Assembly (NCBI GenBank): GCA_017627115.1
Contig: JAGAHK010000179.1
Span: 1-10,426 of the forward strand
Source: Bacillota bacterium
GTDB lineage: Bacteria; Bacillota; Clostridia; Lachnospirales; CAG-274
Length of the DNA: 10,426 bases
Direction of reading: 5' to 3'
Numbering within the stretch: position 1 is the first letter of the stretch; the number at the start of each line of letters is the position of its first letter. The notes under the pieces are model-generated. The model saw only the letters and a program-made list of their open reading frames with translations. It was not told the origin of the DNA and searched no databases. A program made the position numbers and the translations under genes. This document shows, piece by piece, positions 5,252 to 10,426 of this stretch.

Positions 5252-6334
5252 ATGAGATTACCAAACGGATTCGGTAATATATCAAAACTGCCCGGTAATC
5301 GCCGAAAACCTTATCGGGCAAGAAAAACAACGGGCTGGATCATAGAGGACGGCAAATGCAAGCAGCAATACATAACGATAGGATATTTTGCTACAAAAAA
5401 GGAAGCATTGCAAGCTCTGACCGAGTACAATACCAATCCTTACGACATAAATGTCAATAAAATAACCTTTGCCGAGGTTTACGAAAAATGGTCGGAGCGT
5501 AAGTTTGAAAATATCAGCCAATCAAATATCAACGGATATAAGGCATCATACAAGGTCTGCACGACCTTGTATGACGTACCGTTTCGGGATATAAAGCTGA
5601 ATCATCTTCAAAGTGTTGTCGATAATTCGGGAAAAGGCTATGATTCACGCAAAAAACTTCGTATATTGTTCAATCAGCTATTCGATTATGCCGTACAAAA
5701 CGAAATAATCGGCAAGGATAAGCAGATAGTCGAATATGTGGATATAGGCAAGCCCGAAAGAAGTACGAAACATTATCGTTTCACCCATACCGAGATAGAT
5801 GCACTTTGGCGTTGGGCCGATAAAAACGAATATGTACAGGTCATTCTGATGCTTATATACTCGGGCTGCCGTCCCGGCGAAATTTTCTCCGTAAAGTCAA
5901 AAGATGTTGATATAGAAACAGGATATTTCAATGTAAGACAGGGCAAAAACGATAATGCTATACGCAAAGTGCCTATACATAAGGACACAGTGAAATTCTA
6001 TAAGCATTGGTTAGATAAGGGCAATGAATACCTTATAACCCAGTTTAACGGCAAACCGATAAAATTTGATACCAACCACGGACAATTTACCGAGAGTTAT
6101 TGGATCCCGATATTAAAAGACATCGGCATACTGCAATACAAAAATGATGACGGGGAACTGTGCCAACATCTGCCGCACGATACCCGACACACATTCACAT
6201 CTATGTGGGCGGAGAAACATCTTGACGAAGGTATGCGAAGAAAAATACAAGGTCACAGCGGAAAGGGGATAGGAGAAATTGTATACACGCATTTGGAAAT
6301 ACAAACACTCAAAGCCGAACTTGACAAACTGTAA
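5252..6334 (+). CDS. int: Tyrosine site-specific integrase
   Basis: ATG 5252 lies behind AGGAGGG (5 nt spacing), 19 bp after the preceding stop; an upstream in-frame ATG (5216) would overlap that gene and lacks a site. The 360-residue protein has an N-terminal arm-binding region (GFGNISKLPGNRRKPYRARK, then a beta strand ITIGYFATKKEAL), a SAM-like core-binding domain (about 71-165, ITFAEVYEKW onward) and a catalytic domain (about 173-350). The full catalytic set is visible: R207 (SGCRPGEIF), K232, H309 and R312 (LPHDTRHTF), H335 (GHSGKG) and Y345 (IVYTHLE). It should catalyse integration and, with a directionality factor, excision. The gene faces rpsI and is followed by arm-type repeats, which places one attachment site directly downstream. 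It appears intact. Confidence 0.96.
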   Translation: MRLPNGFGNISKLPGNRRKPYRARKTTGWIIEDGKCKQQYITIGYFATKKEALQALTEYNTNPYDINVNKITFAEVYEKWSERKFENISQSNINGYKASYKVCTTLYDVPFRDIKLNHLQSVVDNSGKGYDSRKKLRILFNQLFDYAVQNEIIGKDKQIVEYVDIGKPERSTKHYRFTHTEIDALWRWADKNEYVQVILMLIYSGCRPGEIFSVKSKDVDIETGYFNVRQGKNDNAIRKVPIHKDTVKFYKHWLDKGNEYLITQFNGKPIKFDTNHGQFTESYWIPILKDIGILQYKNDDGELCQHLPHDTRHTFTSMWAEKHLDEGMRRKIQGHSGKGIGEIVYTHLEIQTLKAELDKL

Positions 6335-6337
6335 TTT

Positions 6338-6367
6338 GTGTCTTGTTCGTGTCTTGTGTGTGTCTTA
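6338..6367 (+). repeat. Three tandem GTGTCTTG/A repeats at 11-bp pitch, candidate integrase arm sites
   Basis: GTGTCTTG at 6338-6345, GTGTCTTG at 6349-6356 and GTGTCTTA at 6360-6367 start exactly 11 bp apart, close to one DNA turn, so all three face the same side of the helix. They begin four bases after the integrase stop. Tandem short direct repeats here are typical arm-type binding sites for the integrase N-terminal domain. Confidence 0.7.
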
Positions 6368-6480
6368 TAGGTGTGATTTCGGGGTATGTTTCGTCGATTT
6401 TACCAAAAGAAAAACCCCGAAAACAAGCCGTTTCGGGGTTTGAGTAGATATATATAATTATCTCTTCGAGAACTGAGGAG
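6368..6480. other. Candidate right attachment site region (attR) near the rpsI 3' end
   Basis: The junction must fall between the arm-like repeats and the conserved end of rpsI. Two sub-sites are plausible. One is the rpsI 3' end itself (about 6458-6480, encoding PQFSKR and the stop), a known insertion site of tyrosine-recombinase elements in streptococci. The other is the TTTCGGGGT motif, present at 6377-6385 and again in the terminator at 6431-6439. The left junction is needed to decide. Confidence 0.5.
6412..6441 (-). terminator. Rho-independent terminator of the rplM-rpsI operon
   Basis: AAACCCCGAAA (6412-6422) pairs perfectly with TTTCGGGGTTT (6431-6441) around an 8-nt loop. Read on the minus strand it lies 16 bp after the rpsI stop and is followed by TTCTTTTGG, giving a T-rich tail. 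It may also stop integrase transcripts from the other side, with a weaker tail. Confidence 0.88.
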
Positions 6481-6850
6481 CACGTCTTGCACCTTTTAAG
6501 CCGTACTTCTTTCTTTCTTTCATTCTTGGGTCTCTTGTAAGGAAACCTGCCTTCTTTAATGAAGGTCTTAAGTCTTCGTCAACTTCAAGAAGTGCTCTTG
6601 AGATACCGTGTCTGATTGCGCCTGCCTGACCTGTTGTGCCGCCGCCGCAAACATTTACCTTAACATCGAACTTTGCAAGTGTGTTTGTAAGTTCGAGAGG
6701 CTGCTTAACGATAACCTTTAATGTTTCAAGACCGAAGTATTCGTCTATATCTCTTTTGTTGATTGTGATTTTACCTGTTCCGGGTACAAGATAAACTCTT
6801 GCAACTGAACTTTTTCTTCTGCCTGTACCGTAATATTTAGCTGCTGCCAT
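6458..6850 (-). CDS. rpsI: 30S ribosomal protein S9
   Basis: The 130-residue product is full length for S9. It has the conserved start [19 protein letters not shown], the central [20 protein letters not shown] and the basic tail ending RRAPQFSKR, which reaches the ribosomal P site next to tRNA. The start follows GGAGG (complement of CCTCC near 6858-6862). It is the second gene of the operon, 19 bp after rplM. The reading frame is unaltered by the neighbouring element; either the insertion point lies downstream or the element restored the end of the gene. Expression is likely high and set by the promoter upstream of rplM. Confidence 0.99.
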   Translation of the reverse strand: MAAAKYYGTGRRKSSVARVYLVPGTGKITINKRDIDEYFGLETLKVIVKQPLELTNTLAKFDVKVNVCGGGTTGQAGAIRHGISRALLEVDEDLRPSLKKAGFLTRDPRMKERKKYGLKGARRAPQFSKR

Positions 6851-6869
6851 GATTTATCCTCCTGATCTA

Positions 6870-7307
6870 TTAATACTTGATTTCAAGAACTTCGGGCTTC
6901 TGAGCGTCATGATTGTGCTCGCTGCCTGCATAAACAAAAAGTTTCTTTAACATATCCTTACCAAGTGCATTTTTAGGAAGCATACCCTTTACAGCGTGAA
7001 CAAGTACGTCCTCGGGCTTCTTATCAAGCATCTGTCTTAAAGTAGTTTCCTTGAAACCGCCTGTGTATTCGCTGTGCTTTCTGTAAAGTTTCTGGTCAAG
7101 CTTCTTGCCTGTTACCTTGATCTTGTCGGCATTGATAATGATAACATAATCGCCTGTGTCAAGATGAGGAGTGTAGATAGGCTTGTTCTTGCCTTTAAGA
7201 ACGCTTGCAACTTCCGAAGCAAGTCTGCCCAATGTGTGGTTTGCTGCGTCAACAACATACCATTTTCTCTCTATTTCAGCTGTTTTAGCTATAAATGTTG
7301 TTCTCAT
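6870..7307 (-). CDS. rplM: 50S ribosomal protein L13
   Basis: The 145-residue product matches L13 throughout: [20 protein letters not shown] near the N-terminus, [19 protein letters not shown] in the middle and the [20 protein letters not shown] block. L13 is an early 50S assembly protein binding 23S rRNA. The start lies behind GAAAGGGGAA (complement of TTCCCCTTTC, 7315-7324). It is followed by rpsI, the standard rplM-rpsI order in bacteria. The mRNA has a leader of about 140 nt upstream, a likely place for feedback control by L13. Confidence 0.99.
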   Translation of the reverse strand: MRTTFIAKTAEIERKWYVVDAANHTLGRLASEVASVLKGKNKPIYTPHLDTGDYVIIINADKIKVTGKKLDQKLYRKHSEYTGGFKETTLRQMLDKKPEDVLVHAVKGMLPKNALGKDMLKKLFVYAGSEHNHDAQKPEVLEIKY

Positions 7308-7450
7308 CGGAAAATTCCCCTTTCAAAAACTGTTCGGTTAATAACTTTTTCTGCCAAGAAGCAGCGCAAGACTTTAGCCTTGATAACATTCTTTGCGGGT
7401 CGCTTTGAATTATGATCCCAAATGTCCGAAAAAAGACCGCAATACAAAAC
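7308..7450 (-). promoter_or_regulatory. rplM leader, candidate autogenous L13 control region
   Basis: From the predicted transcription start near 7450 to the rplM start there are about 140 nt of leader. It contains several short stems on the minus strand, including CTGC-TTCTTG-GCAG (about 7350-7363) and CAAG/CTTG arms around 7367-7382. A ribosomal leader upstream of rplM (L13_leader in Rfam) is known in Firmicutes, and the position fits, but I cannot align it to that model by eye. Confidence 0.45.
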
Positions 7451-7456
7451 AGTATT

Positions 7457-7485
7457 ATTTTACAACAAATATATACCAATGTCAA
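7457..7485 (-). promoter_or_regulatory. Promoter of rplM-rpsI
   Basis: On the minus strand TTGACA (complement of 7480-7485) and TAAAAT (complement of 7457-7462) are separated by 17 bp. The -35 is perfect and the -10 has one mismatch, as expected for a strongly expressed ribosomal protein operon. Confidence 0.85.
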
Positions 7486-7566
7486 GCATTTTTTTAATAT
7501 AATTCAATAAAATTTGTATAAAAATTGATTTTTAAATTCAATATCTGTCATTACACATCTTTTGGT

Positions 7567-7595
7567 TTGACAAAAAATGCGTTCGCGTGTATAAT
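7567..7595 (+). promoter_or_regulatory. Promoter of the DUF554 gene
   Basis: TTGACA (7567-7572) and TATAAT (7590-7595) are both perfect with a 17-bp spacer. Transcription should start near 7602, which excludes the in-frame TTG at 7595 as the translation start. The 7308-7627 interval is thus filled by two divergent promoters, the rplM leader and an A+T-rich spacer. Confidence 0.85.
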
Positions 7596-7627
7596 TGGCA
7601 TATAAAATTATTGATAAGGTGACACAT

Positions 7628-8353
7628 ATGATAGGAATGGGAACGCTAATAAATACTGCCGCTATCGTGCTGGGCGGTGCGGCAGGCAATTTTACGGGAA
7701 AATTATTGAAAGAAGACCAGCAGGAAGCGATAAACCGCTCCTGCGGCATCAGTGATATTTTTATTGCCATATCGGGTGCAATGCAGGGAATGCTCGGCAT
7801 TGACGGACAAAGCCTTGTAAGCGGCAAGTCTATGCTTGTTGTGCTTTGTCTTGCCATAGGCACGATAATAGGGGAGATAATTGGCATAGAAAAGGGGTTT
7901 GAGATACTCGGCGAATGGCTTAAAGAAAAATCGGGCAACAGCGGTGATAAGCAGTTTGTGAATGCTTTTGTTACCACCTCGCTCACCGTTTGTATAGGCG
8001 CTATGGCAATAGTCGGCTCTATTCAGGACGGTATTATGGGCGATCATTCCACTCTTGCGGTAAAATCCGTGCTGGATTTCATCATAGTTGCGGTTATGAC
8101 ATCTTCACAGGGAAAGGGGTGTGCTTTCTCGGCAGTACCGATTTTTGTTTTCGAGGGCGGCATAACCTTGCTTGCCCATTTTATCGCACCTGTAATGAGT
8201 GAACTTGCGGTTTCTTATATGTCGCTTATTGGTTCTGTTTTAATTTTCTGTGTTGGATTGAACCTTGTGTGGGGTAAAAGAATAAGGGCCGCAAATATGC
8301 TGCCCGCGGTTCTGCTTGCGGTCATTGCTGCGTATCTTCCCGTAAAATTCTGA
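7628..8353 (+). CDS. DUF554 family integral membrane protein
   Basis: ATG 7628 follows AAGGTG with 6 nt spacing. The 241-residue product begins MIGMGTLINTAAIVLGGAAG, the usual DUF554 opening with a first membrane helix and Gly-rich turn. Further hydrophobic segments lie near residues 68-87, 114-134, 146-160, 168-190, 196-214 and 222-238, giving about seven helices. GxxxG-like turns and the short polar IQDGIMGDHSTLAVKSVLDF loop are conserved in the family. Members are thought to be transporters or channels (YdfK/YqgA-like) but have no established substrate. It is a single-gene unit with its own promoter and a downstream terminator, and it looks like part of the core chromosome. Confidence 0.9.
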   Translation: MIGMGTLINTAAIVLGGAAGNFTGKLLKEDQQEAINRSCGISDIFIAISGAMQGMLGIDGQSLVSGKSMLVVLCLAIGTIIGEIIGIEKGFEILGEWLKEKSGNSGDKQFVNAFVTTSLTVCIGAMAIVGSIQDGIMGDHSTLAVKSVLDFIIVAVMTSSQGKGCAFSAVPIFVFEGGITLLAHFIAPVMSELAVSYMSLIGSVLIFCVGLNLVWGKRIRAANMLPAVLLAVIAAYLPVKF

Positions 8354-8370
8354 AAAACAGCATGCTTTAT

Positions 8371-8391
8371 AAAAAAGGTCATGACTTTTTT
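8371..8391. terminator. A/T-flanked palindrome after DUF554, possible bidirectional terminator
   Basis: The self-complementary GTCATGAC (8378-8385) is flanked by AAAAAAG on the left and TTTTTT on the right, forming a stem of about ten pairs with one bulged G. The T-run gives termination potential rightward, just 17 bp after the DUF554 stop. The tight loop weakens the call. Confidence 0.4.
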
Positions 8392-8455
8392 CCGCCTATA
8401 TGGTAAAATGTCATTTGCGTAATGACACATGCAGTACTTTATGTACATAAGACTG

Positions 8456-8483
8456 ATCACGGCACAGCGTCCGTGATTTTTTT
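8456..8483 (+). terminator. Rho-independent terminator
   Basis: ATCACGG (8456-8462) pairs with CCGTGAT (8471-8477) around an 8-nt loop and runs into seven T residues (8477-8483). It is oriented rightward. It either stops DUF554 transcripts or ends a short separate transcript beginning near 8415. Confidence 0.85.
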
Positions 8484-8541
8484 ATGCACGTAAGCCTGTC
8501 TGTGTTTGAAAACAAAATGTTATTGAGATGCCTGCGGTTTT

Positions 8542-8751
8542 TTATAACACCGCTTCCAGCCCGTCTTCGGTCAGTTCAAGCACTATCTCCGTTATATTGC
8601 GTTTTTGTATGCTGATATAGCCTTTGTTTTCAAGTTCCTTTATGTGCATATTGAAATCGTGTATCTCTTTTGCATTCGGCAGCTTTATTCTGCAAAGCTC
8701 GCCTCTGTTTAGTGCATCATAGGCAAGCGCAAGTATTTCTTTTTCGTTCAT
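8542..8751 (-). CDS. Small winged-helix-like protein of 69 residues
   Basis: The start follows a GGAG site (complement of CTCC, about 8758-8761) and a good promoter lies upstream on the same strand. The product has two helices (NEKEILALAYDALNRGELC, then AKEIHDFNMHIKELENKGY) followed by two beta strands (ISIQKRNITEIVLELTEDGL). This is the helix-helix-wing arrangement of a small winged-helix domain. The turn ELENKGYI with ELTEDG later is reminiscent of MarR/PadR-type wings. It has no cysteine cluster or membrane segment. A dyad over its transcription start suggests autoregulation. I do not recognise a named family, so the DNA-binding role is inference. Confidence 0.7.
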   Translation of the reverse strand: MNEKEILALAYDALNRGELCRIKLPNAKEIHDFNMHIKELENKGYISIQKRNITEIVLELTEDGLEAVL

Positions 8752-8777
8752 TTTTTTCTCCGTTCTTTTCTGTTTGG

Positions 8778-8799
8778 TGTAAAATGTATTATTTTTACA
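8778..8799. repeat. Inverted repeat downstream of the -10 of the 69-residue gene
   Basis: TGTAAAA (8778-8784) and TTTTACA (8793-8799) are exact complements spaced by 8 bp. The dyad covers the predicted transcription start of the minus-strand gene, an operator-like position. Confidence 0.45.
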
Positions 8800-8827
8800 T
8801 TATAGCACATTTTATATAACAAAACAA
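8799..8827 (-). promoter_or_regulatory. Promoter of the 69-residue winged-helix-like gene
   Basis: On the minus strand TTGTTT (complement of 8822-8827) and TATAAT (complement of 8799-8804) are 17 bp apart. The -10 is perfect and the -35 matches four of six. Confidence 0.65.
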
Positions 8828-8854
8828 TTACAATTCAAAATAATTCTTGTAATT
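8826..8854. repeat. Inverted repeat in the spacer between the 69-residue gene and nrdR
   Basis: AATTACAA (8826-8833) and TTGTAATT (8847-8854) are exact complements with a 13-bp spacer. It lies at and upstream of the -35 of the leftward promoter. The DNA is A+T-rich, so chance is possible. It resembles neither an NrdR box nor a terminator. Confidence 0.35.
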
Positions 8855-8907
8855 TCCCCATATATATATTATAATCAATATGTAGATAACACTGCACTAA
8901 ATATAGG

Positions 8908-8936
8908 TAGATAAATTTATAAGAACATTATATAAT
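8908..8936 (+). promoter_or_regulatory. Probable nrdR promoter
   Basis: TAGATA (8908-8913) and TATAAT (8931-8936) are spaced by 17 bp. The -10 is perfect and the -35 matches four of six. Just upstream, GTAGATAA occurs twice (8882-8889 and 8907-8914). No NrdR-box pair is recognisable. Confidence 0.5.
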
Positions 8937-8967
8937 CATAAAAAACAGAACAAAAACGGAGGTAAAT

Positions 8968-9435
8968 ATGCGCTGCCCATTTTGCGGAAATATAGATACA
9001 AAGGTAATAGATACAAGGTCAATGGAAGATAATTCGGCAATTCGCCGCCGTCGTGTGTGTGAAAAATGCAATGAGCGTTTCACCACATACGAAAGGGTGG
9101 ACACTATCCCTATCACTGTTATAAAATCCGATAATACACGCGAGTGTTTTGACCGCAGCAAGCTTTTAAAAGGCGTTATAATGAGCTGCAATAAGCGGCC
9201 CGTTTCTCTTGAACAGATAGAGGATATGGTTTCCGATATTGAAACCGCGGTCATCAATTCAATGCGCAAGGAAATATCAAGTCAGGAGCTTGGCGGCATG
9301 GTAATGGACAGGCTCAAGGATATTGATGATGTTGCATACGTGCGTTTTGCGTCTGTTTACAGAAAATTTCAGGATATAGACAGCTTTATGGTCGAACTTG
9401 GCAAACTGCTCAATGACCGCAAGAGCTTACAGTAA
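8968..9435 (+). CDS. nrdR: Transcriptional repressor NrdR
   Basis: The 155-residue protein is full length. Its N-terminus is the NrdR zinc ribbon, with C3 and C6 in MRCPFC and C31 and C34 in VCEKCN. The signature SAIRRRRVCEKCNERFTTYE lies between and after the metal ligands. Residues 49-139 form the ATP-cone domain (ITVIKSD, RSKLLKG, then DVAYVRFASVYRKF), which senses dATP/ATP. NrdR represses ribonucleotide reductase genes when deoxynucleotides are abundant. The start lies behind CGGAGG with 6 nt spacing. No ribonucleotide reductase gene is adjacent. The MoxR gene begins 33 bp downstream, with no terminator seen between them, so they may be cotranscribed. Confidence 0.98.
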   Translation: MRCPFCGNIDTKVIDTRSMEDNSAIRRRRVCEKCNERFTTYERVDTIPITVIKSDNTRECFDRSKLLKGVIMSCNKRPVSLEQIEDMVSDIETAVINSMRKEISSQELGGMVMDRLKDIDDVAYVRFASVYRKFQDIDSFMVELGKLLNDRKSLQ

Positions 9436-9468
9436 TTCAATTTTATTTTAATTCAATAAGGAGAACTT

Positions 9469-10401
9469 ATGGATAGGATATTCACCGCTGCCGATGAGAT
9501 AAAGAAAGTGATCAAAGGCAAGGACGATATTATAGAACAGGTCATGATCGCTGTTTTAAGCGGCGGTCATGTGCTTTTGGAAGATATACCCGGCGTTGGC
9601 AAAACAACGCTTGCAACAGCTTTTTCCCGAGTTATGGGGCTTAAATACAAACGTATGCAGTTTACACCCGATGTTATGCCAAGTGATGTATCGGGTTTTT
9701 CCATGTATAACAGCAAGACCAACGATTTTGAGTTTCGTGAGGGTGCTGTTATGTGCAATCTTTTTCTTGCGGACGAGATAAACCGTACTTCGCCCAAGAC
9801 ACAGTCCGCTTTGCTTGAAGTTATGGAAGAGGGCAGGGTAACGGTGGACGGTATTACTCACGAACTGCCTGCACCCTTTGTTGTCATAGCCACACAGAAT
9901 CCGTTTGGTTCATCGGGTACACAGCGCTTGCCGCAAAGTCAGATGGACAGGTTCCTTCTGTGTATCTCTATGGGTTATCCCGATGCGAAAAGCGAGATCG
10001 AGATCTTGAAAAACAACCGCAAAGACAAGATGGAAGTGCTTGAAGAAAAACTCAATACAGCCATTATCCTTAAAATACAGCAGGCTGTCGCAGAGCAATA
10101 TGTTGATGAAAGCATTTATAATTATATAGTAGATATAGCAAATGCGACAAGAGCAAGCGAAAACTTTGCAATGGGCATAAGTCCTAGAGGTTCTATCGCC
10201 ATGCTCAAGGCAGCAAGGGCAAAATCCTTTTTAAATAAACGCGCTTATGTTACGCCGCAGGATATTATCGATGTTATCGGCATGACCTGTGCGCACCGTG
10301 TTGAGATCAGCCCTAAGGCTGCCGCAAACGGCATAAGCGCAAAAAAAGCGCTTGAAATGACAGTTTCGGAGATACCGATGCCGAAAATAAAAAAACAATA
10401 A
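9469..10401 (+). CDS. MoxR family AAA+ ATPase
   Basis: The 310-residue protein has Walker A in EDIPGVGKTTLA (38-49), Walker B LFLADE (98-103) followed by INRTSPKTQSALLEVMEE, sensor 1 in ATQNP (141-145), and the LPQSQMDRF block (154-162) that corresponds to the LPEAQLDRF signature with two conservative changes. The C-terminal lid contains SPRGSIAMLKAARA, the typical MoxR sensor 2 region. MoxR ATPases act as chaperone-like factors, usually with a DUF58 protein and sometimes von Willebrand factor A proteins. The start follows AAGGAG with 7 nt spacing. The next gene begins 20 bp downstream and would be expected to encode the DUF58 partner, but only its first codon is in the window. Confidence 0.95.
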   Translation: MDRIFTAADEIKKVIKGKDDIIEQVMIAVLSGGHVLLEDIPGVGKTTLATAFSRVMGLKYKRMQFTPDVMPSDVSGFSMYNSKTNDFEFREGAVMCNLFLADEINRTSPKTQSALLEVMEEGRVTVDGITHELPAPFVVIATQNPFGSSGTQRLPQSQMDRFLLCISMGYPDAKSEIEILKNNRKDKMEVLEEKLNTAIILKIQQAVAEQYVDESIYNYIVDIANATRASENFAMGISPRGSIAMLKAARAKSFLNKRAYVTPQDIIDVIGMTCAHRVEISPKAAANGISAKKALEMTVSEIPMPKIKKQ

Positions 10402-10421
10402 CTCCGAAAGGTTTGATATAA

Positions 10422-10426
10422 ATGGA
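10422..10426 (+). CDS. First bases of a downstream gene (partial)
   Basis: ATG at 10422-10424 lies 10 nt after GAAAGG and 20 bp after the MoxR stop. Only one full codon is visible. A DUF58 gene is expected here from the usual MoxR gene order, but the sequence does not show it. Confidence 0.4.

Larger units (their letters stand above)
1..6457. mobile_element. Integrative and mobilizable element (IME), left end outside the window
   Basis: The gene set is typical of an IME: Xre regulator, small HTH proteins, RepA-like ATPase, MobC, MOB_P relaxase, and a tyrosine integrase at the edge. No type IV coupling protein, VirB4 or other transfer-channel gene is visible, so conjugation would depend on a helper element. 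The right boundary must lie between the integrase stop (6334) and the rpsI 3' end (about 6480), because rpsI and rplM beyond it are intact core genes. The left boundary is not in the window; the methyltransferase at 1-350 is taken as cargo because it is co-directional with and 31 bp from the Xre gene, but it could in principle lie outside the element. The exact attachment core cannot be fixed without the left junction. Confidence 0.85.

Noticed and set aside
7504..7986. 160-codon minus-strand frame opposite the DUF554 gene
   Set aside because: It is antisense to a conserved gene and crosses that gene's consensus promoter; Pro/Ser-rich shadow translation.
9556..9861. Frames of 101, 76 and 70 codons on both strands within the MoxR gene
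   Set aside because: All lie inside a gene with complete AAA+ motifs and have no initiation signals.
1..10426. CRISPR array, tRNA or rRNA genes, insertion-sequence transposases
   Set aside because: No regularly spaced 24-40 bp repeats, no cloverleaf or CCA end, no conserved rRNA segments and no DDE or serine-recombinase protein were seen. The integrase target is therefore not a tRNA gene in this window.

Overview
This window looks like chromosome from a Clostridia-type Firmicute, probably a gut Ruminococcaceae/Oscillospirales relative. The reasons are strong GGAGG-type ribosome binding sites, several near-perfect TTGACA-17-TATAAT promoters, fairly low G+C, and the content of the core genes (rplM-rpsI, a DUF554 membrane protein, nrdR, a MoxR ATPase). 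The lineage is inferred from composition and protein character only.

Positions 1 to about 6450 are most of an integrative and mobilizable element (IME) inserted next to the 3' end of rpsI. From the left it carries: the start of a DNA N6-adenine methyltransferase (minus strand, cut by the window edge); an Xre-family regulator (minus); a compact divergent control region in which two sigma-A-type promoters stand back to back, each with one arm of a 15-bp inverted repeat between its -35 and -10; a rightward operon of two small helix-turn-helix proteins and a RepA-like RecA-fold ATPase that is interrupted by an in-frame TAA; a hairpin and simple-repeat spacer; a small unknown protein; a hairpin-rich candidate oriT; mobC; a MOB_P-type relaxase; a coiled-coil membrane protein whose gene overlaps the relaxase gene by 260 nt; and a tyrosine integrase followed by three 8-bp repeats at exactly 11-bp pitch. 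No coupling protein or type IV secretion genes are visible, so the element is probably mobilized by a helper.

Positions 6412 to 10426 are ordinary chromosome. The rplM-rpsI operon runs leftward from a consensus promoter through a leader of about 140 nt to a strong terminator. A DUF554 membrane protein is transcribed rightward from its own consensus promoter. Then come a 69-residue winged-helix-like protein on the minus strand, nrdR, a MoxR-family ATPase, and the first codon of a further gene.

The inferred logic of the element is that the Xre protein represses the rightward promoter, and perhaps its own, through the inverted operators. When repression is lifted, the small HTH proteins (excisionase or activator candidates) and the helicase are made, the integrase excises the element, and MobC plus relaxase process the oriT. 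The points most worth a second look are the in-frame stop that removes the helicase C-terminal domain, the symmetric promoter-operator switch, the oriT candidate, the long gene overlap, and the integrase-proximal repeats beside rpsI.
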